A DNA stretch of 64,000 bases from Tenacibaculum sp. MAR_2010_89. GTDB taxonomy: Bacteria; Bacteroidota; Bacteroidia; Flavobacteriales; Flavobacteriaceae. Positions within the stretch are counted from its first letter, which is position 1. Each line of letters starts with the position of its first letter. The notes beneath the pieces were generated by a model. The model was given only the letters and a program-made list of their open reading frames with translations, was not told where the DNA came from and ran no database searches. Below, piece after piece: positions 9,240 to 18,715 of the stretch. The stretch lies in contig NZ_FNUB01000005.1 of assembly GCF_900105985.1 (NCBI RefSeq), positions 2,046,001-2,110,000 of the forward strand. The letters run 5' to 3'. Position numbers and translations under genes: made by a program.

Positions 9240-12200
9240 ATGAATTCAATTGCACCTTCTGAAATAATAATTAAAGGAGCTAAAACAAATAATCTGAAAA
9301 ATATTTCATTGAGGATTCCACATAACAAATTTATTGTGGTTAGTGGAGTATCTGGGTCAGGTAAATCAAGTCTAATTTCTGAAATAATAGCTAAAGAAGG
9401 TCAACGTAGGTACTTTGAAACATTACCATCTTTTGCAAGGCAGTTTTTAGGAAAGTTGAAAAGACCTGATGTAGATGAAATAGAAGGACTTTCCCCTGTT
9501 ATTTTTATTGGACAGCAAACTGCAGGAATGCATGCACGTTCTACAGTAGGTACTATATCAGATATTTATGATTTGTTACGGTTGTTATTTGCAAGAACTG
9601 GTATTGGAACTGAAAATGTTGTATTGTCTCGTGCTCTTTTTTCGTTTAATTCTGAAGTTGGAAAGTGTAAACGTTGCAACGGAATAGGAAAAGAGGAACA
9701 AATTGATTTAAATAGCTTAATTACTTTTCCAAAAAGAACAATTAGAGAAGGTGCATTAGCTCCAACATTACCAAATGGGTATATTATGTACTCTCAAGTA
9801 ACGATTGATGTACTTAATCATGTATGCAATTCTGAAGGGTTTAATGTAGATATTCCATGGAATGAATTAACAAAAAAACAGCAAGATGTTATTTTATATG
9901 GTAGTACTAAAATAAAAGTACCTTTTGGAAAGCATAGCCTCGAGTCTCGTTTAAAATGGACAGGTATCAAGGCTAAACCTCGTGAAGAAGGTTATTACAA
10001 AGGAATGATTCCGATTATGTCGGATATTTTAAAAAGAGATAGAAATGCTAATATTCTTAAATATGTACATGCTGTAATTTGTGAGGATTGTAATGGTAAT
10101 CGATTAAATAAAACGGCTTTAAATGTATGTGTTCATGGAAAGTCAATTGCAGAAATTGTTACTTTAGAATTGACTAAGCTTAAATCATGGATAAAGACTA
10201 ATTCTTGGGGTGATATAGCTACTGAAATTATAAAAAAAATTGAATCTCAAGTTAGTTTATTGGAAGATTTAGGATTGGGACATTTAACTATTGATCGTTC
10301 ATCATTTTCACTTCGTTCAAGTGAAATTCAACGTATTCGAGTAGCAAATCAAATTTTAACACCTTTGAGTAATGTTCTTTATATTTTTGATGAGCCTTCA
10401 ATTGGATTACACAAAGAAGAAAATGAAAAATTGATTTACCATTTCAAACAATTGGTAAAAAAAGGAAATACAGTTATTGTAGTAGAGCATAATTTAAATA
10501 CAATTACTAATGCTGATCATATTATAGAAGTTGGACCCAAAGCCGGAATTAATGGTGGTGAACTTGTTTTTAATGGTTCATTTTTAGAATTTATAAAGCA
10601 GAAAACATTAAAAGATGTTAGCCCAACATTCAGAGCTATAAATAAGAATTATTTACAGTTAGATTCAAAGAAAAAAACTAGTACAGATTTTATACATCTA
10701 ATAGGGTGTTATGAAAGAAATTTAAAGGACATAGATGTTAAATTTCAATTGGGAAAATTGAATGTTGTTAGTGGTAAGTCGGGTTCAGGAAAAGCTAGTT
10801 TAGTAAAAGAAACTTTAATCAAAGTTATTGAAGGAAAGCTAGGGAATAAAAGTCAAAAATTGCCAAAATTAGAAAGCTATAAAAATATTGATAGTATTGA
10901 TAAACTAGTTTATATTGATCATACTCCAATAGGAAAAACACCACGAAGTAATCCTGCTACTTATTTAGGTCTCTCTGATCATATTCGTGATATCTATGCA
11001 AAGCAGCCTGAATCAAAATTATTAGGATTTACCAAATCTCGTTTTTCATTTAATAACAAAGGGGGGAGGTGTGAAGTTTGTCAAGGTGCAGGAAAAACTC
11101 AAATAGGTATGCATTTTTTAGGTACTATTGATTTAATATGTGGTACCTGTAATGGTGATCGATTTAATAAAGAAACACTTCAAGTAACATATAATGGATT
11201 ATCAATTGCCGATATTTATAGGTTATCGGTTAACGATGCTTTAAAATTTTTTGAAGGCCATAAAAAGATAACTCAAGGACTTGAAACACTAAAAGAAATT
11301 GGGCTTGGATATTTAACTTTAGGACATTCATCAACAACTCTTTCTGGAGGAGAGGCTCAGCGTATTAAAATTGCAAATCAGTTACAGAAAAAAGATACAG
11401 GTAATACATTATATGTTATAATTGAGCCAAGTATTGGTTTACATCAAGATGATATTGAATCACTTCTTAATTTATTTAAAGCTATTCAGAACAAGGGGAA
11501 TACTATAGTTTGTGTTGAACAAAATCAAACAATTATAAGTGTTAGTGATTGGCATATTGAATTAGGACCTATTGGAGGTGTTAATGGTGGGAACATTCTT
11601 CATCAAGGTATTCCAAATCGTAATGAGGAATCACGATATAATACAATCAATAATCAAATAGAAGAAACGGTTATTTCTAATGATATAGTGTTGAAAGGTG
11701 TAACAACTAACGGACTTAAAAATATAGATGTTCGTATTCCTAAAAATCAGTTAACTGTTGTAACTGGAGTTTCTGGAAGTGGAAAGTCATCTTTGGTATA
11801 TGATACATTATTTGCTGAATCAAATGCTCGATTTACGGAATCATTGTCTACATATAATAGAAGTTTTTTAAAACAAAACAGTAATGCTGAGTTGGAATCT
11901 TTTTCAGGTTTAGGTCCAGCAATTGGAGTAAATAGAAGAGGGGGGACTACTACAAAGAGATCTACTGTTGGAACATTGTCAGGAATTCATGACGCATTTA
12001 GATTATTGTACTCTAGAATAGCCCAGTATGAAGAAAAAATATATACAGCTCAACATTTTTCTTTTAATCATCATTTAGGAGCGTGTCCAAGTTGTGAAGG
12101 AATTGGTGTGAAGCTGAAATGTAATCCTGATGAAATAATTATTTTTCCTGAAAAGTCAATATTTGAAGGAGCAATTTCTACCAATAAAGCAATAGCTTAT

Positions 12201-14012
12201 TATTCGGATGTAAATGGTCAGTTTATGGCAATTCTTAATGAAGTTGCCAAACAAAATAAATGGAATTTACAACTTCCTTGGGAAGATTTGGATGCTGAGA
12301 TTAAGAATGTAATTCTTTATGGAACAGGGGAAGAGGTGTGGAGTCTCACTTGGAATTTTAAAACTAAATCAAGATCAGGAACGCAAGAATTAAATGCTAA
12401 ATGGTTAGGGTTATGCAATTATATTGATAGTGAATACCAAAGAAAAATTCATAATAAAAACAAGAAAAATTTAGAAGATTTATTACATGAGGTTGAATGT
12501 TATACATGTAAAGGAAGTCGGTTAAAAAATGAATTATTGCATGTAAAATTCCAAGGTAAAAATATTTATGAAATATCAAAACAGAACATCGTATCTTGTT
12601 ATGAATTGATTGAAAGTATACCTTCTAATCTTGATAAGGTTATACTGGAAATTAGTAAAGTAGTTTTACCAGCTGTAAAAAAATCGTTAAGAACTATTAT
12701 AGATTTAGGATTGGGTTATTTAAGTTTAGATAGATCGGTAACAACACTTTCAGGAGGAGAGCGTCAACGTATTACTTTAGCAGGTCAATTATCGAGCCAT
12801 TTATATGGAGTAACTTATGTGTTGGATGAACCAACAATAGGACTAGATGATAAGCAAGTTACAGTTTTATCAAAAGTATTAAAAAAAATTGTAGCCAATG
12901 GAAATACTGTTGTAGTTGTAGAACATGATATTTCATTCATTAAAAAAACGGATTATATTATAGAAATGGGACCAGGAGCAGGTAGATTTGGAGGTGAAAT
13001 AATATATCAAGGAAAGATTAATGGTATTAATAAAGTAAAGCAATCAATTACTAGAAGGTTATTTGAGTTAGATGAAAATATTATAGAAAAAGTATTTAAT
13101 GAAAAAGGTAAGCCTTTTGAAATAAAAGGAGCTTTTGCTAATAATCTTAAAAAAATAGATGTAAAATTTTATTCAGGACAGGTAATAGCACTTACTGGTG
13201 TTTCTGGAAGTGGAAAATCTAGTCTAGTTAAAGAGGTATTATTTAACTCTTGGTTGAAAAAGAAACCAGTTAATTGTTATTCGTTACACGGGTTAAATCA
13301 ATTTGAAGATGTATTATTAATTGATCAGGAAATTCTGGTGCAAAATAGATTAGGTACCCCAGTAGTATACACTGGGATAATTGAGAGTTTAAAAAAGATA
13401 TATTCAAGTACTGAGTTGGCTAAAAAAGAGGGGGTAAAAAAAGCAGATTTCTCTTATCAAAGTAAAAAAGGAAAATGTGAAACTTGCGCTGGGCATGGTA
13501 AGGTAAAAACCAGTATGGATTTTATGAGTGATATATGGCTTTTATGCGATACTTGTAAAGGTTTACGTTACAATGATGCTATTCTAGCATGTAAGTATAA
13601 AGAGCATTCAATTGGTGAAGTGTTAAAAATGACTGTAGTTGAAGCAATCGATTTTTTTAAAACTGAAGAAATTATTTTGAAGCAATTACATATTTTGAAG
13701 AAAGTAGGAGTAGGGCATATAGTTTTAGGGCAATCTGGAAATACATTATCAGGAGGAGAATCTCAACGGTTAAAACTAGGAGTATCTATGATGCAAAAAA
13801 AGAAAGTAAAAACCTTATATCTTTTTGATGAGCCAAGTACTGGCCTTCATTATTTTGATAATTTACAATTAATAAGTGTTTTTCAATCGTTAATTAATAA
13901 TGGAGATACCGTATTATTTATTGAACATAATAAAACTCTAATTAATTCTGCGGATAAAGTAATTAAATTAGGGCCTGGTAGTGGAGAAAAAGGAGGGATA
14001 GTGATCGATTAA
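9240..14012 (+). CDS. Tandem UvrA-like ABC ATPase (two UvrA2-type halves fused, four nucleotide-binding domains)
   Basis: 1590 residues, almost twice a compact UvrA2/DrrC-type protein. Half 1 (about 1-800): Walker A 36-43, degenerate signature LRSSE 358-362, Walker B D384; then Walker A 512-519 ending GKA, signature LSGGE 701-705, Walker B Asp replaced by I728, H-loop His replaced by Q761. Half 2 (about 810-1590): Walker A ending at K849 and K1326, signatures 1170-1174 and 1503-1507, Walker B D1196 and D1530, H-loop H1229 and H1563, all intact. CxxC zinc pairs occur in all four units (143/146+281/284, 611/614+634/637, 949/952+1088/1091, 1413/1416+1436/1439). Both halves keep the insertion-domain region between CxxC pairs but lack the roughly 120-residue UvrB-binding domain. 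It probably binds DNA but is unlikely to feed UvrBC. A role in damage tolerance or drug self-protection is possible but unproven. Confidence 0.85.
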   Translation: MNSIAPSEIIIKGAKTNNLKNISLRIPHNKFIVVSGVSGSGKSSLISEIIAKEGQRRYFETLPSFARQFLGKLKRPDVDEIEGLSPVIFIGQQTAGMHARSTVGTISDIYDLLRLLFARTGIGTENVVLSRALFSFNSEVGKCKRCNGIGKEEQIDLNSLITFPKRTIREGALAPTLPNGYIMYSQVTIDVLNHVCNSEGFNVDIPWNELTKKQQDVILYGSTKIKVPFGKHSLESRLKWTGIKAKPREEGYYKGMIPIMSDILKRDRNANILKYVHAVICEDCNGNRLNKTALNVCVHGKSIAEIVTLELTKLKSWIKTNSWGDIATEIIKKIESQVSLLEDLGLGHLTIDRSSFSLRSSEIQRIRVANQILTPLSNVLYIFDEPSIGLHKEENEKLIYHFKQLVKKGNTVIVVEHNLNTITNADHIIEVGPKAGINGGELVFNGSFLEFIKQKTLKDVSPTFRAINKNYLQLDSKKKTSTDFIHLIGCYERNLKDIDVKFQLGKLNVVSGKSGSGKASLVKETLIKVIEGKLGNKSQKLPKLESYKNIDSIDKLVYIDHTPIGKTPRSNPATYLGLSDHIRDIYAKQPESKLLGFTKSRFSFNNKGGRCEVCQGAGKTQIGMHFLGTIDLICGTCNGDRFNKETLQVTYNGLSIADIYRLSVNDALKFFEGHKKITQGLETLKEIGLGYLTLGHSSTTLSGGEAQRIKIANQLQKKDTGNTLYVIIEPSIGLHQDDIESLLNLFKAIQNKGNTIVCVEQNQTIISVSDWHIELGPIGGVNGGNILHQGIPNRNEESRYNTINNQIEETVISNDIVLKGVTTNGLKNIDVRIPKNQLTVVTGVSGSGKSSLVYDTLFAESNARFTESLSTYNRSFLKQNSNAELESFSGLGPAIGVNRRGGTTTKRSTVGTLSGIHDAFRLLYSRIAQYEEKIYTAQHFSFNHHLGACPSCEGIGVKLKCNPDEIIIFPEKSIFEGAISTNKAIAYYSDVNGQFMAILNEVAKQNKWNLQLPWEDLDAEIKNVILYGTGEEVWSLTWNFKTKSRSGTQELNAKWLGLCNYIDSEYQRKIHNKNKKNLEDLLHEVECYTCKGSRLKNELLHVKFQGKNIYEISKQNIVSCYELIESIPSNLDKVILEISKVVLPAVKKSLRTIIDLGLGYLSLDRSVTTLSGGERQRITLAGQLSSHLYGVTYVLDEPTIGLDDKQVTVLSKVLKKIVANGNTVVVVEHDISFIKKTDYIIEMGPGAGRFGGEIIYQGKINGINKVKQSITRRLFELDENIIEKVFNEKGKPFEIKGAFANNLKKIDVKFYSGQVIALTGVSGSGKSSLVKEVLFNSWLKKKPVNCYSLHGLNQFEDVLLIDQEILVQNRLGTPVVYTGIIESLKKIYSSTELAKKEGVKKADFSYQSKKGKCETCAGHGKVKTSMDFMSDIWLLCDTCKGLRYNDAILACKYKEHSIGEVLKMTVVEAIDFFKTEEIILKQLHILKKVGVGHIVLGQSGNTLSGGESQRLKLGVSMMQKKKVKTLYLFDEPSTGLHYFDNLQLISVFQSLINNGDTVLFIEHNKTLINSADKVIKLGPGSGEKGGIVID

Positions 14013-14052
14013 TATTTTTTTTAAACTATTAGTATTTAAGTAAGTTACTAGC

Positions 14053-14775
14053 TTAAGATAATGAGCTTCGTTCAATTTTCTCCATACGAGTGTATAAAAT
14101 TTGTTCATTTACATGTAAAAGATTAATAAGGTTAAGCGCTGTAAATATAGCAAGTCCAATAGTTCCTTCTTCATCATTATTAAACTCAATTTGTAGTTCA
14201 ACATTATTGGTGTGATCATCATTTGATACTCCATCAGGATCATTCCAAGTACCTGTAACATTCATTTCTGTTACTGCCTTAAGAAAAGATAATGAGTCAC
14301 TTTTACTTTTGGGTAACATGATTGTTAGTATTTCTTTCTGATTACGTTTTAAATCAACGTTAATAGTAATATCTCCATATAAAGATACATAAAGCATATC
14401 TTCAACTTTTTTAAGTAGCGTTTCTCCTTTTATTGATCTTTGCTGAACAGCTATAGAATTTAATCCCATTTTTGGAGGGTTTAATAGTAATCCAGATTCT
14501 TCTAAATTAGATCTATTGATTTTTTGATACTTACCTATAAAGTCACTTAACGTTTTACTATTATAGCCTATGTTTTTGATTCTAGTTAGGCGTTTTTTAA
14601 TGTTTTCAAAGTTGCTTTTTTGTTCATGTAAACTATGTCTTTCACATGTAAGAAATATGATTTGATCAATTAGCCAATCTTTATCTTTTTTCTCTAATTC
14701 TAATCGAATTTTCGCTTCTAATTCTGGAAATATATCGTTTTGAGCCTTTTTTATAATATTATTTATGCTATCCAT
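14053..14775 (-). CDS. Hypothetical protein, 240 residues, convergent with the tandem UvrA gene
   Basis: Not recognised. The N-terminal third is helical and highly charged (KKAQNDIFPELEAKIRLELE, then DKDWLIDQIIFLTCERH, which looks like a helical interaction segment). The C-terminal half alternates beta-like stretches (GDITINVDLKRNQKEILTIML, NVELQIEFN). No signal peptide, membrane segment or known catalytic motif is seen. It ends 40 bp from the end of the convergent UvrA-like gene. Its CERH motif contains the only cysteine. Confidence 0.7.
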   Translation of the reverse strand: MDSINNIIKKAQNDIFPELEAKIRLELEKKDKDWLIDQIIFLTCERHSLHEQKSNFENIKKRLTRIKNIGYNSKTLSDFIGKYQKINRSNLEESGLLLNPPKMGLNSIAVQQRSIKGETLLKKVEDMLYVSLYGDITINVDLKRNQKEILTIMLPKSKSDSLSFLKAVTEMNVTGTWNDPDGVSNDDHTNNVELQIEFNNDEEGTIGLAIFTALNLINLLHVNEQILYTRMEKIERSSLS

Positions 14776-14955
14776 TTGATCTATTTAGTATTGTTTTAAG
14801 AGTTTTTACTTTAACCTGTATGATACAGAGATTATTAGAATATCAATTATTAATTTATTGAGGTAATAGATTTTATTTGTGTCTAATTCTTTTAAATTCT
14901 GTAAAGGTTTATTAATAACAAACATGTGTATTTGTTAAGAGTTTAATAAGTAATT

Positions 14956-15756
14956 TTACTCGTTTCTTGTGTTTAGATATTCTTTTATTTCTTTTCTTAA
15001 ATTTCCAATTTTTTTCTTTCTATTTTGAGAGGCACGGTATCTATCTGATTTACCAACTCCTATTTTCCATAAATAGCTTTTCAATAAATTCCTTTCTGTT
15101 TTTTTTAGCACTAAAGGTAATTTTATTCCAACTAAGTTATAAGTTGTATCATATTTAAAATTTGGGGCAATAAATTGATTTATCCTATGAAAGTAGTTAG
15201 GCATAAATTTATATTCACTATGCTCTTCGTTAAATTTTCTAGCTAATTCATAGTCGACTTCATATAGATTTATAATTTTACTTCTAAGACTATCACTTTT
15301 AATAGTCTCCAAACCTTTAGATTTTAAAGATTCATATCCAGATTTGTTTTGAACAACTATGCTCTCTCTGGAAAAAAGATAATAGAACATTACTAAAGAA
15401 TCATTTTTAATAGTTTTTCCATCAATGATGTCACTAAAATAGTTTAAGCCTCTAAAGGCAACTTTGAAATATTGCTCATCATTTGCAATATCTATGCTAT
15501 CACGCTCTAAACCGTTATAAATTTCTTTAAGAATTTTATTTTCTGCAATATTATTTTTTCTTTCATCATTCCACCTGTCTAGCAAAAAGGCTAAAGTAAC
15601 AGCTAGAAAAATAGAAAGGAATTCAAATAAGTATTTATTCCATTTTTTGAATTTAATTCGACTTTTCAATTTCAAGATTTGTGTTTTTATATTTGTTACT
15701 CTGGTAATTGTTTTAATAATTTTTATTACCCTATGTTTAGATGTTTTGTATTCCAA
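14956..15756 (-). CDS. DUF6090-like membrane-anchored protein (start uncertain)
   Basis: One transmembrane helix (KYLFEFLSIFLAVTLAFLLD, about 42-61) is followed by RWNDERKN, then a helical extracytoplasmic domain. This matches the layout of the Flavobacteria DUF6090 family (basic N-terminus, helix, 'NNWNEERK'-like turn). No ATG exists upstream of the helix. Possible starts are TTG at 15756 (31-bp overlap with the preceding gene) or TTG codons near 15675, just past that gene's stop. Function is unknown. Probably co-transcribed with the 118-residue gene upstream. Confidence 0.65.
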   Translation of the reverse strand: MEYKTSKHRVIKIIKTITRVTNIKTQILKLKSRIKFKKWNKYLFEFLSIFLAVTLAFLLDRWNDERKNNIAENKILKEIYNGLERDSIDIANDEQYFKVAFRGLNYFSDIIDGKTIKNDSLVMFYYLFSRESIVVQNKSGYESLKSKGLETIKSDSLRSKIINLYEVDYELARKFNEEHSEYKFMPNYFHRINQFIAPNFKYDTTYNLVGIKLPLVLKKTERNLLKSYLWKIGVGKSDRYRASQNRKKKIGNLRKEIKEYLNTRNE

Positions 15757-16082
15757 TCTAAAGACTTATTAAAAATCAATAATTTTAAATTTTCAAGTTT
15801 TTTTGATTTCTTTATATCTGGGGTTTGTTTTTCCAAAACATTGATTAGTTTTTTCATTTCTTTTAATTTAACCATTGTAAAGTGTTCATTCCATATAACT
15901 GCTGTTCCAAATTTTACAATTCCATCAATATGATTATTCTCTATTGCTTTTTTTAAATTTTTCCAATCAGATTCAATTGTCATAAGATGACTTTTCTTTC
16001 TGTTATTAGACCAGAATAAGAATGATATGTATATTCCGATCAATATAATAAAGGTTAATAAAATAACAATATCTCCTTCCAT
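15726..16082 (-). CDS. Small hypothetical membrane-anchored protein, 118 residues
   Basis: An N-terminal helix (IVILLTFIILIGIYISFLFW, residues 5-24) is followed by a charged, helical cytoplasmic-looking tail with SDWKNLKKAIENNHIDGIVKFGTAVIW. No family recognised. It overlaps the following DUF6090-like gene, suggesting a two-gene operon encoding two single-pass proteins. It is divergent from the TonB receptor gene at 16286. Confidence 0.6.
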   Translation of the reverse strand: MEGDIVILLTFIILIGIYISFLFWSNNRKKSHLMTIESDWKNLKKAIENNHIDGIVKFGTAVIWNEHFTMVKLKEMKKLINVLEKQTPDIKKSKKLENLKLLIFNKSLDWNTKHLNIG

Positions 16083-16186
16083 AGTAGCTTTTTATTTTTT
16101 GAATGATTTTTCCAAAATAGTAAATTTAAGTATAAAAATATGTAGTTAAAAAAGAAAACGATTAACTGTTTATTTTAATTACCCTT

Positions 16187-16219
16187 AATTCATTTCATTT
16201 TTTCCTCAATTCATTTCAT
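16187..16219 (+). promoter_or_regulatory. Candidate LytTR-type operator: AATTCATTTCAT direct repeat, 21-bp period
   Basis: Identical 12-mers at 16187-16198 and 16208-16219, exactly 21 bp start to start. LytTR-domain regulators (AgrA, ComE, AlgR classes) bind paired direct repeats spaced by about two helical turns just upstream of the -35 region. The TonB receptor downstream is followed by a LytS/LytTR pair, so autoregulated control of this receptor is a natural inference. Confidence 0.55.
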
Positions 16220-16247
16220 AGCTATTTCAAAAACAACCTTCTGAAGG

Positions 16248-16255
16248 TACTTTTG
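16248..16255 (+). promoter_or_regulatory. Bacteroidetes -7 promoter element upstream of the TonB receptor
   Basis: TACTTTTG fits TAnnTTTG exactly. The position about 20 bp upstream is only TTTC rather than TTTG, consistent with a promoter that needs an activator bound at the adjacent direct repeat. Confidence 0.5.
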
Positions 16256-16285
16256 AAGTGTTATTAATTTTGAATTACTATTATT

Positions 16286-18652
16286 ATGAAAACCATAGCA
16301 ACATTTTTATTCATTTTTATTTGTTCAATTAGTTTTGGACAAACGTTTACAGGAAAAATAGTTGATAAACAAAACTTACCTATTTCATTTGCGAATATTA
16401 TATTAAAAAACAAAGCAGATAATTCACTTATTACAGGTGTGATTTCTAACGAAAATGGAAAGTTTTCTATCAACTCAAAAAAGGAAAATGTGTATTTAGA
16501 AATTAGTTTTGTAGGTTTTATTACAAAAAAAATATATCCTACAAAATCGAGTATCGGAACAGTCGTTTTAAATGAGGAAGGACAACAACTACAAGAAGTA
16601 GTAATAACTGCTCGTAAAAAACTCATTGAACAAAAAGTAGATAGATTGGTTTTTAATATAGAGAATACAGTGGCTGGAACAGGAGGAACTGCCCTTGATG
16701 CATTAAAAACAACACCAAGTGTAAATGTAGATACAGATAAATTAGCTATTGTAGGTAAGGGAAATGTAAGAGTAATGGTAAATGATAGAATTATTCAATT
16801 ATCAGGAAGTGAACTAAATGCTTATTTGGGTACCATTGCGTCAGATGATATTAAAAATATAGAAGTGATTACAACACCTCCGTCGAAATATGATGCAGAA
16901 GGTAATAGTGGACTTATTAACATAGTTTTAAAAAAATCAAAAGAAAATAGCTGGAATAATCAATTAAGAACGTCTTATACGCAAGCAACATACGCTTTAC
17001 TTAATGTTGGAAACACATTTAATTACAATAAAAACAAAGTAAGTTTAATTGCTTCTTTAAATGGAACTAAAGGACATACAGCGCAATTTAATCAATTTGA
17101 TATTATTTATCCTTCAGCTTCAACAGTATCAAATCTTGACATGAAAAATAAAGAAAATGTAATATCAGGTAGGTTAGGTTTAGATTACAGTTTAACAGAT
17201 AATGTTACTGTAGGAGTTTTATACTCAGGCTCGTTTGAAGATAAAGCTATAAAAGATGGTGGAAGAACATTAATAAATGATGGAAATGGAACCTATACAG
17301 TTAATGAAGGTAATGCAGATACGAATAACAAAAACCATTCAATAAATGCTCATTACATCCAAAAATTAGATACTCTAGGTAGAAAGCTATCTATTGATGT
17401 TGATTATTTTAATTATAATAATTCTTCTAATAGAGTTTTTAGCAGTGAACAATTTATTACAAATCAAAGCTATTTTGAAGCGAAAAACAGTATAAATCAA
17501 AATATTAAAAATTATAGCGGGAGAATAGATATAGAGTACCCAAGTAAGTGGGCGAATTTTTCATACGGAGTTAAAACAACATTTACTAAAACAGATAGCG
17601 ATGTAGCTTTTTACAATACTACTACTGGTACACCTGTTTTTGATTCAACGCAAAGCAATACATTTATGTATTCTGAAAACATAAATGCATTATATGCAGA
17701 TATGTCTAAACCATTAAGTGAAAAATGGCAATTAAAAATGGGACTTCGTTTTGAAAATACTAGAACAAAAGGAGTTTCAAAAACAAATAGTCAAACTGAT
17801 ATTAACTCGTATAACAAACTATTTCCATCAGTTTTTTTAGGGTACAATCCTAGTAGAACAAACATGTTTAATTTGAGTTATAGTAGAAGAATTCAACGAC
17901 CTAGTTTTGAGCGTTTAAATCCATTTCGTTTTTATATTAATCCTATTTCATATCAAGAAGGGAATCCATTTTTAAAACCGCAAATTTCTGAAAATTTTGA
18001 ATTAAAGCATATTTACAAAGGAAAATTGATAAGTAAAGCATTTGTAAGCTATGTTGATAACGGTTATTTTAATATTATTAAGGCTGAAGATGGGGTACAG
18101 CAAAGAATAGTTGTAACATTTGATAATTTTTATACAGCTTATAATTACGGGATAACAGAAACTTTTATATACAATCCAACAAAATGGTGGAATACAACAA
18201 CTCAAGCAGCTTTATCAAAAATGGATACCCGTTATAAAGATGGATTTAATTTAGACGCTAAGTTATTAAGTGGATGGAACTTTCAATTTTATAATAGAAA
18301 TACGTTCCATTTAAATGAAGCAAAAACTGTACAAGCAGAAGCTACATTTATTTATGCTTCTCCACAAAAATTAATGTATTTTTCAACAACTGAAATGGTT
18401 AACTTAGATTTAGGATTAAAATTTTCATTACTAGATAAAAAACTAAACTGTACCCTTGCTATAAATGATATTTTAAAACAAAGAGCAACAAGTGTTAACA
18501 CTAAAACAAACGGAATAAATCAAACATATTACAACTATTTTGATACGCAAAGTGTAAAAATTAGTTTAAACTATAGTTTTGGAAATAAAAAAATTAAAGT
18601 TAGGCAACGTAGTTCAGGTAACTCAGAAGAACAAAATAGAGCTAAAAAATAA
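16286..18652 (+). CDS. TonB-dependent outer-membrane receptor (CarboxypepD_reg + outer membrane beta-barrel type)
   Basis: 788 residues. The signal peptide (1-18, ...SISFGQ) is followed by a carboxypeptidase-regulatory-like domain (about 20-105, GKIVDKQNLPISFANIILK), a plug (about 110-215, with LDALKTTPSVNVD and NIEVITTPPSKYDAEGNSGLINIVLKK), and a long beta-barrel ending in a basic tail (VRQRSSGNSEEQNRAKK). This is the PF14905-type barrel found in Bacteroidetes rather than a SusC. The barrel contains FNLSYSRRIQRPSFERLNPF. The ligand is not predictable. The LytS/LytTR genes lie 63 bp downstream on the same strand. Confidence 0.9.
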   Translation: MKTIATFLFIFICSISFGQTFTGKIVDKQNLPISFANIILKNKADNSLITGVISNENGKFSINSKKENVYLEISFVGFITKKIYPTKSSIGTVVLNEEGQQLQEVVITARKKLIEQKVDRLVFNIENTVAGTGGTALDALKTTPSVNVDTDKLAIVGKGNVRVMVNDRIIQLSGSELNAYLGTIASDDIKNIEVITTPPSKYDAEGNSGLINIVLKKSKENSWNNQLRTSYTQATYALLNVGNTFNYNKNKVSLIASLNGTKGHTAQFNQFDIIYPSASTVSNLDMKNKENVISGRLGLDYSLTDNVTVGVLYSGSFEDKAIKDGGRTLINDGNGTYTVNEGNADTNNKNHSINAHYIQKLDTLGRKLSIDVDYFNYNNSSNRVFSSEQFITNQSYFEAKNSINQNIKNYSGRIDIEYPSKWANFSYGVKTTFTKTDSDVAFYNTTTGTPVFDSTQSNTFMYSENINALYADMSKPLSEKWQLKMGLRFENTRTKGVSKTNSQTDINSYNKLFPSVFLGYNPSRTNMFNLSYSRRIQRPSFERLNPFRFYINPISYQEGNPFLKPQISENFELKHIYKGKLISKAFVSYVDNGYFNIIKAEDGVQQRIVVTFDNFYTAYNYGITETFIYNPTKWWNTTTQAALSKMDTRYKDGFNLDAKLLSGWNFQFYNRNTFHLNEAKTVQAEATFIYASPQKLMYFSTTEMVNLDLGLKFSLLDKKLNCTLAINDILKQRATSVNTKTNGINQTYYNYFDTQSVKISLNYSFGNKKIKVRQRSSGNSEEQNRAKK

Positions 18653-18715
18653 TAACTTATAATAAAGCGATTTAAACAATTAAATATTTTTTAAAAGCTT
18701 TTTTTTAAACTAAAA

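Noticed and set aside
9240..14012. Assembly duplication of a uvrA gene
   Set aside because: The two halves differ at nucleotide and protein level across their whole length, and motif differences are specific to each half, so it is a genuine ancient tandem arrangement.
16264..16626. 120-codon minus-strand frame over the start of the TonB receptor
   Set aside because: Antisense shadow of a well-supported signal peptide and regulatory domain; no independent coding evidence.
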